DNA of 64,000 nucleotides from Phocoena phocoena (GCF_963924675.1 NC_089236.1:62271306-62335305), one strand, 5' to 3'; positions 49,150-61,946 are shown, counted from the first letter of the stretch. Numbers and translations are program-made. The notes: generated by a model not told the origin, from the sequence alone.

Positions 49150-49610
49150 AGATCTCAGGTGAGTCCCTGAGACGGCTGCCAAGTATGGGCTCTTGGCTTC
49201 TCGCAGGAAAGAATTCAAGAGTGAGCCACAGTAAAGTGCAAGAAGGTTTAATCAGGGAGATACACACTCCACAGACAGAGTGTGGGCCATCTCAGAAGGT
49301 GGGAGGCCCCAAAATATGGGGTGGTTATTTTTATAGGCTGGGTAATTTCATAGGCTAATGAGTGGGGGGATTATTCCAACTACTTTGGGGAAGGGGCGAG
49401 GATTTCCAGGAGTTGGGCCACCACCCACTTTTTGACCTTTTATGGTTGGCCTGGGAACTCTCATGGCACCTGTGGGTATGTCATTTCCATTCTAATGTAT
49501 TATGAGTGTATAATGAGGGTCAAGGTCTCCTGGAAGACGAATCTTCCACTGTCTTGGACCTAGTTGGTTCTAACCAGTTTATGCTGTTCATTTCCATGGA
49601 GTTTAATGAC
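49150..49610 (-). mobile_element. Retroviral LTR remnant (class I ERV-like), reverse orientation
   Basis: Plus strand: 'ggctcttggcttctcgcagg', 'aaagaattcaagagtgagcc' and 'tgtgggccatctcagaaggt'. Read on the minus strand this is the R/U5 'gaattctttcctgcgagaag' type found in gammaretrovirus-like LTRs. The U3-like part at about 49486-49585 matches the LTR at 16440-16970. The polyadenylation signal has decayed (aggtttaatcag at about 49242). No viral genes flank it. Confidence 0.65.
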
Positions 49611-49649
49611 ATTTTTTAAAATTGGAAAGTTGTTTCTTGGTCGTAAAGA

Positions 49650-50585
49650 GATTAACAAGACCTGCTGTATTAAGAAATTAAAAATAGAACTACCATACAA
49701 TCCAGAAATTTTACTGCTGTGTATTTATCTGAAGGAAATAAAAACACTAATGTGAAAAGATATATGCACCCCCATGTTCACTGAAGTATTATTTACAGTA
49801 ACCAAGATATGGAAACTACCTAAGTGTCCATATATGAGTGAATAGATAAAGGGGTGGTACATACATACAAGGGAATATTACTCAGCCATGAAAAGAATGA
49901 AATCTTGACATTTGCAACAACACAGATGGACCTTGAGGGAATTATAAGTGAAATAAGCCAGAGAAATACAAATACTGTATGCTTTCACTTACATATGGAA
50001 TCTAAAGAAGAAAAGAAACAAACAAAACAAAAGCATAGATACAGAGAACAGAATGGTGGTTGCCAGGGGTTTGAGGAATGGGCAAAACAGGTGAAAGGGA
50101 TCAAGAGGTACAAACTTCCAGTTACAAAATAAATATCATAAGGATGTTATATAGGGCATGGTGACTATAGTCAATCTTTTTTTTTTTTGCAGTACGCGGG
50201 CCTCTCACTGTTGTGGCCTCTCCCGTTGCGTAGCACAGGCTCCGGACGCGCAGGCTCAGCGGCCATGGCTCACGGGCCCAGCCGCTCCGCGGCATGTGGG
50301 ATCTTCCCGGACGGGGGCACGAACCCGTGTCCCCTGCAGCGGCAGGCGGACTCTCAACCACTGCGCCACCAGGGAAGCCCTATAGTCAATCGTTTTGTAC
50401 AGCAGACTTGAAAGTTGCCAAGAGAGAAATCCTAAAGGTTAACTTAGTACAGTGACAGATGGTAACTAGACTTATTGTGTTGATCATTTCACAATGTATA
50501 CAAATTTCAAATCATTATGTTATACACCTGAAACCAATATAATGCTATATGTCAATTATACATGGGTAAAAAATTTTTTAAGAAT
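49650..50585 (+). mobile_element. LINE-1 3' end interrupted by a SINE
   Basis: 'gaactaccatacaatccaga', 'tattactcagccatgaaaag', 'acagatggaccttgagggaa', 'atggtggttgccaggggttt', then after the SINE 'ttgtgttgatcatttcacaa' and 'catgggtaaaaaattttt'. It covers the ORF2 end and the 3' UTR. Broken frames only. Confidence 0.87.
50177..50379 (-). mobile_element. CHR-type tRNA-derived SINE
   Basis: The copy runs from a T run through 'gcagtacgcgggcctctcac' to 'gcgccaccagggaagccc'. Perfect 12-bp duplications (ctatagtcaatc) lie at 50165-50176 and 50380-50391. It is inserted in an L1 3' UTR. Confidence 0.96.
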
Positions 50586-52242
50586 TTGTGACTACAGTCA
50601 TATAAATCATACATTTGGCATTATAAACATGAATATAAAGTAGCCTCTCCACCCATCATCTATAAGGAAATAATTCCCATTACACAAACATTCCCACTAA
50701 GAAATTTACATTCTAAATATGCTTAATTACATTTCTGTTAGATGTTCAAATATTCTTTTATATTTTCTGATTCTGACTAAGGCTCTTGGAGAAAAATACC
50801 TTGAACCTGCTCATCTCATTTAGATGGTGCTAAACAGAGTTAATGCCACTTGGTTGCACACTTAAGAGCTATATTTACTGAGGAGTGATAGACCTGCCAC
50901 ACTGCAGCATTGCAAAACACAGGGGGAAAACAGGAGAAGCTCCAGTTCTTTCTGCTTTTGTTCATCAAGCCGATCCTGCTTTTGCTATACCTGTTTTAAT
51001 GTCTCCTTTTCTGCTTTCCTATTTGGTCAATTTCTTTCCCCAGAACGTTGGCTGTGTAGTAACAGTTACAACCTGAGTACTTCCAGGCCACCTTTATCCT
51101 CTTTCAGGATTCTCCTTCCTCTGGTCAATTTGGGGAAAGAGAAACTGGTTCATGTCAATTACTAAGTCACTTCCCCTCTGCACTATTTCATTATCCCATC
51201 TGAGGCCTCTACTCTCTTGGTTGGCAATCACCCCTACCCATTCACACCTCAGAAGGTCATTAAATCAAGGGGACATGCAGCATTCTTTATTGGAGGTTTG
51301 GAACAAAAATTCAATATTAGACATTCCCTCAACTATCTCCTGCGCTACAGAACATTTACCCTTGTGTGGTGGTGACCTCCTCCCATATTGCAAGTCCTGA
51401 TCTGTCCCTCTCACTTCTCCTAGGAAGCTCCCACCATTCAATTTCTCTTCATTTTGCAGTCAATTTACCAATCTTCTATTCTGCTGTCTCCTTTCAAATC
51501 ATATAGGCATTGGCTCCCAAGGTCAGACCTTTAAATATTTTCTCCAGAGAGAAACTATGCCACTTCCTTAAGAGGCAAGAACAGCTATGTTATTTGCAGT
51601 TTTAACCAGCCTATTTTTCCCTCCGTGTTACTTTATTTTACTCAAAAACAGCTCATGTTGTCCTTTATGTCAGGGTCATAATAACCAAAGATAGTCCCTG
51701 AATACCCTCGAGTTTTAGAAGTGCTGTTACAAGAGAAAGAATTTCTAATGATCTAACTTGAGGTCACAGAAGATACAACAGCGATGAAAAAATTAAAATA
51801 CTCATTTTCTGTTTCAATACAAACCAGTTCAGAGATTAAAAAAAAAAAAAAGGCAGCACTTCTCTTCTTCTATTTCCAAGTTGAAGCAGCGCAGAAACTT
51901 TCAGCTGACAATGACTACGTCATTAACTACACTAAATAAATGAAATAAGCGAACTCCTTGTAAAAGTACAAGGCAATCATGGTTATGATTAGGGTAAGCC
52001 AAGGTGCAGAATACCCAGAGAGAGAGCTGACGGAAGTATTAAAGACTCCATATGTGGCCCACCTGGCTGGGAAAGAAATCTGGAGAAACAGTCAAATGAA
52101 TAAATCAGGAAAGTAGATCAAAAGAAAGTTGGAAAGTGAGATAAATGTAAGTGAATTAGAAGAGAAGGAAAAAACTTTTCTATAATATGACCAAGATTTT
52201 GAGGGAGCTAAAGTGTAAGATAACAACAATTAAGGGAAATAT
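50586..52242. other. Unique sequence, no gene seen
   Basis: No recognisable repeat. A CRE-like 'tgactacgtcatt' lies near 51921. Confidence 0.4.
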
Positions 52243-52243
52243 A

Positions 52244-52296
<53 letters not shown>
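52243..52296 (+). repeat. (TG)n(TA)n compound microsatellite
   Basis: A TG run passes directly into a TA run of about 18 units. Likely polymorphic. Confidence 0.95.
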
Positions 52297-52299
<3 letters not shown>

Positions 52300-53029
52300 G
52301 TCTGTATATTTCCTGTATATAATCTGTCTGCTTATAAGTTGTTCTAAAGTGTAGCAGTCAGCATCAGTAGGGGTCCTTCGTGGCAAGCAACAGAAATCAA
52401 TTCAAATTTAAGCAGGAAAACAAAATACTGAAGGGTATCTAGTATCTCAAAGGCTTGCCTGAGGGAGGTGGAAGGCAGCTGGAGAATGAGTCTCACAAAT
52501 GGACAGCACCCAAGGGAGAGGAGGTGGGCTCCGCGCTCCCACAGAACAGCCCGATTAGGGTGCTTTCTTATTAACAGTGCTCCCAGTGGGCACTCAAGCT
52601 AAGCCTCCTCGGATGCTTCCAAGACCGCTGTGGGAAATGTCTCACTGGGCACTTCTCCCCTGAAGATCTGAAAGTTCAAAGCCCCAGGCATGAACCTCTC
52701 CTTGCTGACTGGGCCTGTAGCACATGATCACTTCTAGGACGTGGGAGAGAGTGAACTGCCATGTCTCTCACCACGGCTCACAGACTGTAGGGGACTTCCT
52801 CAAAAACAGAAATCTCTTCCCTACCCTCCCACCAAACCAGACACATCGAATGCCCTCCATAAATACTGAATGTTTGACAGTGCTAGCAGTTTAACTTAGT
52901 TGAATTAATAAATGGAAATAGTTAGAATTCAGTTTTCCTGACTGATCTGTTCCTCACAAAAAAAGGAATGAGTAGGAAGCTGGAGTCCCCAGGCTGGGGA
53001 TGGGGACAGTCACGTGTGGGGTGAAGGGC
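52297..53029. other. No gene seen; possible old LTR-like repeat
   Basis: 'gtggcaagcaacagaaatca' followed by 'aatttaagcaggaaaacaaa' resembles a common mammalian repeat family that I cannot name with confidence. Confidence 0.35.
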
Positions 53030-53240
53030 CAAGGCTCCGAAGTCTAGGGTTTACATCTCAGTTATAATATTTATTGTCTTTGAACTTGGGTAATTTTGTT
53101 ACAGCTTCATATGTGTGATAGTTAAAATGGAAATGAAAAGGCTATTCATCTCTTCGAATTATTCTGAGGATGACATTTAAAAAAAGCATCCCACTTGCAT
53201 ACGGTTTGCTTAGAACAGGGGCAAGTGCTCGTAAAGCATC
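53030..53240 (+). mobile_element. MIR SINE (diverged)
   Basis: 'tttgaacttgggtaattttg', 'tgatagttaaaatggaaatg', 'attctgaggatgacatttaa' and 'cttagaacaggggcaagtgc' follow forward MIR order. Confidence 0.6.
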
Positions 53241-53619
53241 AGCCACGCTAACCACTCACACGGTGGGGCTCCATCGCCCTCTCACGGGACTCCCAACACA
53301 CACAGCTACTCTGAACAAATTCTTGATTTTTTGATTCCTCTTCCTCCCAGAGCTGAGGAGAACCCTGACGTAAGCCATCTGCTTCCAGTGATCTTGACGG
53401 ATTTCCTGAGTTGTTCTAGTCATCTCCCTTTATTTTGAGTCTCAATCTCCTGAGGCTGCTACCTTGTGAATAAAAGCATTCTTCAGTTCCATGTTGGGTT
53501 AAAAACCATAAGTATTCCAACAGCCCTTTCTAGTACTACTGTCCTGCTCATCTCTTGCTAACCACCTGGCCACCAATCTCTAGCTCCCTTGTGGCTGGAT
53601 CCCACTACCATGAAGATGA

Positions 53620-53800
53620 GCTCGAAAGTCAATGATTTGGCTTTGAATCAAGCTCTATCATTCTTAAGTTGTGTGACCTTAGACAAGTTACTTAAGCTCT
53701 CTTAACCTTAACAATGCCTCGTTTGCATTATTTGTATAATGAGGATGCTAATGAATCTGGCACATAAAAAATACCCTTGATTATGATCTCAATGAGTGTT
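53620..53800 (+). mobile_element. MIR SINE
   Basis: 'tttgaatcaagctctatcat', 'gttgtgtgaccttagacaag', 'ttacttaagctctcttaacc' and 'tataatgaggatgctaatga' are the MIR core in forward order. Confidence 0.78.
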
Positions 53801-54129
53801 CTTAATTATGAGTAGGCAAAGCTTCTGGTGGGATACAGTAATAGAAAAGGCTCTACGGCTGATTTTCTCATGAGGGGTTGCAATAAGAAGTTCCTAGAAG
53901 ATGTACCAGTCAGAGTACCTGTAAGAAACTAATATTAAGATCACTCCATTAGGGAACTTTATAAAATTATTGTAAAAGTGGAGGGGAGACAGCTTTTCTC
54001 CATTCACCTCAGCTCTGTGGATCACAATGGAAGATGCAACCACAGGTGCCAGGTAATAGGACTACATTCCAGTATTGGATCCCATCACAGGATCAGTCCC
54101 TCCCGGTTTCTGGGACTCGTTCTACCCAA

Positions 54130-54235
54130 GGGACAGGTGCCAACCTTGTGTGCACAATGGAATCATCTGCAGAGTTTTTCAAAAGCACCAATCTCCAGGC
54201 CACACCCCAAAGTCTAATGTTTAACTGGATGAAAC
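54130..54235 (+). mobile_element. hAT-type MER fragment
   Basis: 'gtgcacaatggaatcatctg' and 'caatctccaggccacacccc' match the interior of a common non-autonomous hAT family. Both ends are lost. Confidence 0.5.
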
Positions 54236-54954
54236 GGGGGAAGAAATAAAATTTTAAATATAATTTTGTTTTAGAAAGGAAGGGGAAGAGGAAACGAGGG
54301 GGAAAGGAATGGCTGTCCTGGGAAATTACTGTTCGAGGCCATCCAGGCCGTTTCTTTGCTTCCTAGAAGTTCCCTGAAATCTGTAAAGAAAAGATAAAAC
54401 CCCTAGATAAGTTCCTGAACGTGCTATTATTCATGTGCTCGAATAGCTCCAAACTTTCACCATCGAGAAACTCTTAACCAAAGTTTAATCGAAATCCCTC
54501 CTGTTAAAAGCTAAGTCCCATTATTCCAGTGTTTAGCTCAGAGGAAACAAGACCTGCTCACAGCATTCAGATTGTACACTCCTCCATCCTTGAAGTGTCA
54601 CCTCACTTTACATAAGTGAGCTCTTTTTGTGCTTAATAAAATTGACTTGCCATTTCTACTGAACTGTAGTGTGAATCAGCTCTCAAGCAACGCAGGGCAG
54701 TACCTTCGTGTTTCCTAAGCCAGATTTTGCTGTGATAGCAAGCCGCCCGGGGTCCGAGGGCCATTATGGGGATGGGATGGCAGGACCCAGGGTCTGGCCT
54801 CCATGCAGACCAACCATTACACTGGCCTGTGGCCACAGGCACCTGGTAGTAGCCTGACTGCATTAAACTTCTCTGCCAACCCTGGGAAATGAAAAATGAG
54901 TCTTTGGCAATCTTCAATCTGACTCAGTGTGTATTTAAGTCAAGGTATGAAATA

Positions 54955-55470
54955 TAATAGCCACTGTTACTGAGCATCTAGTATATGCCAAAGATGTTGT
55001 GACAATTAAAGGAGAAAATTTATGGACAGAGCACACTGCCGGGAACAGAGTAATCTCAATAAATGGTGAGTGGTATTGGCATTCTTACTAATCCCAAAAG
55101 TGGCCTTAAAAGGGCGACATGGGGCTTCCCTGGTGGCACAGTGGTTGAGAGTCTGCCTGCCGATGCGGGGGACACGGGTTCGTGCCCCAGTCCGGGAGGA
55201 TCCCACATGCCGCGGAGCGGCTGGACCCGTGAGCCATGGCCGCTGAGTCTGCGCGTCTGGAGCCTGTGCTCCGCAATGGGAGAGGCCACAGCAGTGAGAG
55301 GCCTGCATACCGCAAAAACAAAAAACAAAAAAAAAACAAAAAAAGGGCGACATGATTATTCTCACTTTATAAGGATGAAATCAAGGTTTAGAGAGGTTCC
55401 ATCACTTGCCCAAGGTTATACAGTTTGTAAATGGAAGAGCAGTCATTAAATGCAGGACAACTTTTGAACA
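54955..55470. mobile_element. MIR-related sequence split by a SINE
   Basis: Left of the SINE is a forward-like MIR end ('cacactgccgggaacagagt', 'ctcaataaatggtgagtgg'). Right of it is a reverse-like MIR core ('ttctcactttataaggatga', 'cacttgcccaaggttataca'). Either two MIRs in opposite orientation met here, or the block was rearranged before the SINE arrived. Confidence 0.5.
55122..55340 (+). mobile_element. CHR-type tRNA-derived SINE
   Basis: It starts 'gggcttccctggtggcacag' and has a B box 'ggttcgtgcccc' and a full body. The tail is interrupted by C (caaaaacaaaaaac type). Perfect 14-bp duplications (aaaagggcgacatg) lie at 55108-55121 and 55341-55354. The 128-codon plus frame and the antisense frames here are shadows. 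Confidence 0.97.
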
Positions 55471-55789
55471 ACAGAGGCTTGCCCAGGATGGAGAGGGTAG
55501 AACATTTTTGACTGTTCATGGAAGTTTCCCATGGTTGGGAAGGAGGTTGAATAGAGATTGCAACGAATTACTTCCTTTTCTTTTGCACAGCATCACAAAC
55601 CACCTAAAAATTAATCTTCCAGTAGACAACTGCTTCTTTGGTGTGTGTGTCTGTGTGTGCAAATCACACGTGGCTATGCGTGTGTAGACAATGTGATTTA
55701 TTGGCTTAGTGGTCATAGTAGAGAGAGACAGGTGATGGATTGCATTGTACCAATAACACAAATCGATCACGTTCAGAGATTAATCAATA

Positions 55790-56215
55790 TCATTCACTTC
55801 AATTCTCTAAGTATTTATTATCAAGGGCATATTATGTGCTTGATACGTGCACTACATTCCTTGGAGGATATGAAAGAAAAAGATGGCAGGGTCCCAGCAC
55901 TCAGAAATCTTCGTGTGGTTAAAACTCTCTGTGAAATAGGGAATCTAATGATATAAGAAATTGTTCATTAAACTGCTAAATTAAACATAAAATTAAGTAC
56001 TAAAATATATAATAGATACCTTCAGGATGAATTAAGGGAAAGGAAAGAGCTAGACCATTACCAAGGAAGGCTTCAGGAAGGAAGAGAGATGGGAGATGAG
56101 CACTGAGGATTTGAAGCCAAATAGAGAAAAGGGTGTGAATGTCTTTTCCTTTCATCCCAGGCCCGTTAAGAGTCAGCCTGAGCAAAGCACTTAAGCCAGG
56201 AACTCATTTAATTAT
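55790..56215 (-). mobile_element. L2 LINE fragment
   Basis: Plus strand: 'aagtatttattatcaagggc', 'atattatgtgcttgatacgt', 'gcagggtcccagcactcaga' and 'ccaaggaaggcttcaggaag' follow the reverse L2 order. Confidence 0.68.
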
Positions 56216-59200
56216 CCATTCATCTGACAAGTAAACCTAATACATGCCAGACTTCTAGTAAAAACAGAAATCGGCATGATGTGTACAGGGAACACTGAAG
56301 AAGCTATTTGATGGAACAGATGGTTTGATAAGGGGTTGCAAAGACATAGAAATCGGGTGGAGTGAAATTCTGGACACCAAGAGAGACAGAAATAGGATGG
56401 CCCATGAGAAACTCCTCTAAACTCTTGAGGAGGAAAAAGAAAGATACAATGAAAGTAGTGTTAGAGAAAACCTCATTGAGGAGAAGGGCTCAGGTTCCTT
56501 GGTGCCAGGCTAAGGCACATACATCTGCACACACTCCCTACGTTCCTATGTATATACACAGAGAGAGGCTGAGAAGTCTTTTGCCTACTTGATTTGGCCA
56601 TGCTAAATCTTCAAGAAAAATACTATTTGAAAATGGCAATGGATACTCTTGAAGGCAAAAATGAGTCAGTAAGCCTCAACTCTGGTTTTCAGTTGGAAAT
56701 CAAATAGCCCTGGTCTAGCACCTTCTGGGGAATGTTCTCTGATCCCACCATCCATAACGTAGGTTTGGTTTTCCATTACCAGTAAACAGAATATCAAGAA
56801 GTCTCCATCTGTACCCAGAAATCTATGTATTTAGTTAAAGAAGGGATTTTCCCCCCAAGAGACATAAGGCAATGGAGTGAGAAAGGAAAATCTTTTCAAC
56901 GAAATTAAACAAATTCAGTTTCATGTGCTTCACAGCTACTAAAAAGGCACAGAGATCAAATCTTATTTTCCTGCTGTCAGACCTAGGGTCTAATTATTAA
57001 AAAAAAAAATCCATGACACCCAAGTTAATTAGTACAAAACTGCCTTAAATGGCATTGGCTTCATTAAATGACAGATAAATATTTTAGAATGACCCTCTCA
57101 GTGGGGGAAGGGTGTGAAAATTGCCCAAGAATGGCTTTAATTTTAGAATACCGGGAAGAATTTCACACAGCGGCAAACATAATTTCACTCAAACTGTATG
57201 AAAACATCATACACTTAAACAGCTCTAAATCTTTGCTTGAAAAAATAATAGTAAACACAGGACTTCTAGTGAATAAAAATGGAGTTTAAATCTATATCAA
57301 GTATTGGCTTGGCTGCTAACAGATTTGGTCTAAATGTCAGTGTACAACCTTCTCACTTAACTCGAGACCATGTGGGTTTGCTTTTCCTGATACAGGTTTA
57401 GCAAATATGGAAGCAACCATCTCAAACATCAGCCACTCAAGCAAAAGGATATGTATTACTCTTAACCTATCATGCCTATGGGTACACTAGGAGCTTCCAT
57501 AGAGACAAAAGTGGCCTGAGACTTCACAAGGTATGATGCCCCTGAGATCACTCTGCCCTTTCCCGCTGCTGCACAGACATCAGTATAGACAGCAGCAGAC
57601 AAGGGAAAGCAGCCAAGAACAGCAGCAGAAACGCCAGACAGACAGATCCATTGTAGCCAATCCAACATCTCCAACAATTTCACTAGTTTGGTTCAACAGT
57701 TTCTGGAGAAACGGAAGGTATCACTCCAAATGACTCCTGGCCAATTTTTACAGGTCATCTCAAGCTTCCTGTACCATTGCCCTTTCAACTGCTCACATAA
57801 TAAGGGACCAGCAAAGTCAGCTATGGATTGGCAAAGCAAAGAGTTGGCTTTGGCTCTTTGTAACATTAATAGGAATTACGGGAAGCAAGGAGTTTAGATG
57901 TTCAGCCAATAGAGTGCTTTAGAGCAATACTGTACCCACTTGCTTTTTCTAGCGCTGACGCATTGGCTGGTCCTGCATCTTGAAATACACAGCCATCCAT
58001 CTCGTTTCAGAGGCAGATGTACCAACCTAACTATGTGTGACGGGGGAATGCCCACATTGACCTAGGATGCCTAATCTGATTTAATAGATTATTACTAAAT
58101 CTACAAAGGAAAAGATGCACATCAACTGTTCGCGTTAAGTCACTGTACCTAGGTCACACACAGCACCATTTAGTAAGTTCTACGTGCCACTGTCCTCAAT
58201 AAAAGTGGTTTCATTGTCCCGGGGAAAGGCATGTTTTGGGCCAAAGGGGAGACTCTCAGTTCCCCACACCCAGGAAGGCAGATGTACAAGAAGTAAATAA
58301 CATTAGAAGCCATATAATACACAGCCCTAAGCTGGGCCTTATAAGGAATAATTTTTTTAAAATATCCCTAAGTTTTTAGGGTTCTTTTCTTATTGAGAAA
58401 AACAAAATATATACAAAATACAAATCAAATGCTACAGCAAGATCACCAGCTGACTTCATTTCTCAGGTCATGTTGCATTTACAAAATATAATTTATGCTA
58501 TGAGGCAATATATCCACTCCTAAAAAATAAACCCACACTCAGCAAAATCATACACGAAAAATAACCACAGATTATGCAAAAAATGAGATTATGGGCAGAC
58601 CATAATTCAATCCATAACAAGAATGCTAGCAAAAACAATAATGATTTTGAGAAAAATACTAGCTCTGATAAAAAGACATTGACATTCCTGATAAAGAAAG
58701 AAATACTAAGTGAAAGTATTGGCGGAAGGGGATATAAGGAAGAGTTGAGGCTGCTGAGCTGTAAACAAGATCAAAATGGACAAATGTCGGGGAGAGTTGC
58801 AAAATAGGAACTTCCAAGACAAAGCCCGTGTCCTGTGGCCACGCTGAGTCAACAGGAAGAGCGTAGGGTAAGGAACATCACGCACAGACTCTATTCCTGT
58901 ACACCAGCTGTGTTACTGTATTTGTGTTCAGCTGCTATCACTTGATGGTGTAAAACAGTAACCGGCTGAGGCAAATCACCCATGGACTGACCGACGTGAC
59001 TGATGCATTACAATGATGTCTTTCTATCCACCCACCACATATAGGCTAGTTTTCAACACAGAAACAAAAGTTTTAGCAGAGCAGATCAAATGTCGTGTTT
59101 ATTTTACTTTCTTACCCAAGCCTCCATTTAACTACCTATCAGTTTCTCCCATCGTTACTAATAGTGTTACCAATATCTGAACACCCCAAGCCTGAATTGC

Positions 59201-60649
59201 ATTTTTTCACTCTGTCTTATTTTTAAATAGCAAGTTGCCGAATATTTCATTTACCATCAAAAAATACCGCACCAGATTTCAGGCCCCTCTCTCCTGTCAA
59301 AGTGTGGTTGAAGAAAAAATCAACAAGCCCGCTGGAGAGACAAGATACAGGAGACGGGTAACTCTTGGCTTCTCTCACAAATGTGAAACCGGAGAGTGAG
59401 ACCTGGATGTCATGACCAGGGTGGAAAGTGAGAGAGGAGCCACCAGGTTCTCTGCCAAGTACAAATCTTATCATATTATCTGGGAGCTAAGTGGGGAATG
59501 CTAGCCTGCATATAAGAAGAATCCAAGGCAAAGCCAAAGAACCAGGAAAACAAGAATGAGAAAAAAGCAGAGCTGGAAAGGGAGATGCAGTCTGGCCAGG
59601 ACTCATCCTTCATTTAAATGAATCAAGATTCATATATTGATACATCCTTTGTGTGGGAATGTGGGATTCATTTCAGAAAGCTCAAATAGAATTAGACACA
59701 GAAGCTTCTTTTCTTCCTGAGCTGTGACTGCAGGCTGGCCATCAAGATCTAATCTTTCTCTCCCACTATGTGTTTAAACAGCTGTCCCGGGCATGTCCCC
59801 TCCCAATCAAGACTGTACATCCTAAATTTACTCACCGTTAGCTGTGGCCACATGACTACACTTTCAGCAAAGGAATATAAACAGAAGTGATGGATGCCTT
59901 TTCAGTCTCATAATGAAATAAGGCCGTGCCTTAAAACCCTGAGCTTATCTGTTCCATGCACTCTCTCCCCTTCTTTCTTGATGTAACTCAGACATTGCAG
60001 CAATCCAGTTTCTTGATTGCCATGCACCACATGAAATTGGCAGAAACCTGGGTACCAAATAACTTTGAGGAGTATAGTTGCCCTATCGACCTGCAAATAT
60101 TACCTGTGAAAAAAATCATCTTCCATATTCTTTAAACCTCCATCCCTTGCAGTTTAGCTTATCTCAAATAACATACATTCTAAGACATTCTATAGTCTAT
60201 CTAGTCATATTTTTCGGTTAGTTAATTATTTTTAAACTAATTTATTAATCAAAAGGCAACTTCGAATATTCACTATCTTGCCATTCCTGAGCAAACTAAA
60301 GGAAATCTCTTATGAACCTGTTGATAACTGTCCATGAGCGGTATTTTCCCAGTAATGTGGGAAAATGATATGGGATATTTTCTTGACACCGTTCCCTCCA
60401 TCTGAATGACATTCTTGAACATCTTTAGCTGTTCCAAATTGTCATAATTATAATTTTTGGGTTGGGGAAGGCAATAAAGCAAACTCTTATATCATTTGGA
60501 AGAATAAATGAGCTAGAATACACAAGAAACTTTTTTAAATAAAGAGGTTCTTGCTCTTTGAAATATTAAAATCCTCTTTTAAAAAAAACTACAATAAGTT
60601 TTAAAAGGGAGGTACTGGCCAGAGAAGAGACAGATTGATATTTGAGACA

Positions 60650-60650
<1 letters not shown>
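56216..60650. other. Long mostly unique stretch, no gene seen
   Basis: No coding gene is supported. Around 59790-60110 an LTR- or MER-like old repeat is possible ('tagctgtggccacatgacta', 'agaagtgatggatgcctttt'), but I cannot name it. Open frames at 57462-57897 and 59247-59474 were looked at and show no known domain. Confidence 0.4.
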
Positions 60651-60699
<49 letters not shown>

Positions 60700-60712
60700 A
60701 TATATATATAGA
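60651..60712 (+). repeat. (TA)n microsatellite
   Basis: About 60 bp of TA with one AAACA interruption near 60697. Self-complementary, so cruciform-prone. Confidence 0.95.
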
Positions 60713-60819
60713 GAGATACACTTAGGTATAATTACAGATAAAGGTGGTATCTCAAATCAAGAAAAAAGACAAGTTGTTAATAAAAATTGTGTTGGGTCTA
60801 ACTCTCCATTTGAAAACTG

Positions 60820-61290
60820 CAGCAAAAATCAATCCCTACCTCATCTCTTAGGGCAAAATTATTTCCAGACCAACTAGAAGCTTAAATGAAAAATAAATAT
60901 ACAAATTTCACAGTGAATATTTATCTAATTTAACTAACAAATGAAAAAGAATTTTTGATAATGACAAACAGAACCTCCAGAAGGAAAAATTAATAATAGA
61001 TTTGATTGTGCAAACATTTAAACCTTCAGTACTAAATTTTAATTCAAAAAAATGACAAATATATAAAATGTATACAAAAGAAATCAATGTCTTTAAAACA
61101 CATAAAACTCTAAGCGTTACTATGAAAAAACATTCCCATAGAAAGTAAACAAAGGATTTGAATAATCAAGTCGTGGAATAGTAAATTAAAATGGACAGTG
61201 AGCATATAAATATGTTCAGCTTCACTAGCAATTCAGAATTCCAAATCAAAATGAAAACGAGAGGCTATATTTCAACTATCAGATTGGTAG
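60820..61290 (+). mobile_element. Old LINE-1 ORF2 fragment
   Basis: 'gcaaaaatcaatccctacct', 'cagaccaactagaagcttaa', 'cagcttcactagcaattcag' and 'tatttcaactatcagattgg' match the ORF2 3' part in forward order, with many indels. Confidence 0.65.
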
Positions 61291-61701
61291 AGAAGCTCGT
61301 TCCACTAGCAGGAGAACTCGCAGATTGGAGAGTAGGTGTGAATTGAGGTTTATGAAATCTCTCCTCCCACTTGGATGACCTGTGCCTCGCCAGGGGCGTC
61401 TCTTCCAGACTGACAGGATCTCTCTCTCCTGTGTTCTCATCCTCAGGGGGTTCAGTAGATGTGCCTTTATTCACACCTATAGTTACCAGTCTCTTCTTCT
61501 GTTCATGTCTAGATTCCAGAAGATCCTTTCTGGTGTTCATACCTTTAAATATGATCACCTCCCTAAAAAGGCCAGCACTAAATAATGACTTCCTTTGGCT
61601 AAAACTAAATGACAACGTTATAAAGAGGGTTTCTTGGCTAATTAGGAAGAAGAAGGTTGGAGGAGTGGGGATGCAGGCGGGATGAAGTTCAGGCCCACAT
61701 G
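61291..61701. other. No gene seen
   Basis: A 148-codon minus-strand frame (61265-61711) and a 104-codon plus frame overlap here. Neither has recognisable protein features, and the minus frame starts inside the SINE target site. Confidence 0.4.
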
Positions 61702-61714
61702 AGAGCATCATTCT

Positions 61715-61933
61715 TTTTTTTTTTTTTTTTTTTTTTTTTTGTGGTACGAGGACCTCTCACTGTTGTGGCCTCTCCCGTGGCGGAGCACAGGCTCCGGACG
61801 CGCAGGCTCAGCGGCCATGGCTCACGGGCCTAGCCGCTCCGCGGCATGTGGGATCCTCCCGGACCGGGTCACGAACCCGTGTCCCCTGCATCGGCAGGCG
61901 GACCCTCAACCACTGCGCCACCAGGGAAGCCCA
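61715..61933 (-). mobile_element. CHR-type tRNA-derived SINE
   Basis: Long T run, then 'ggtacgaggacctctcactg' to 'gcgccaccagggaagccc'. Perfect 13-bp duplications (agagcatcattct) lie at 61702-61714 and 61934-61946. The tail of about 28 is one of the longest here. Confidence 0.97.
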
Positions 61934-61946
61934 AGAGCATCATTCT

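Noticed and set aside
54633..54917. 94-codon minus-strand frame in a GC-richer patch
   Set aside because: Sequence content is not recognised, there is no splice or start support, and it overlaps a possible LTR-like block.
57462..57897. Cluster of short frames on both strands
   Set aside because: Frames on both strands are equally open and share no homology that I recognise. Codon bias is absent.
61265..61711. 148-codon minus-strand frame
   Set aside because: No domain is seen, the codon use is not convincing, and an overlapping opposite frame is equally long. Treated as chance.
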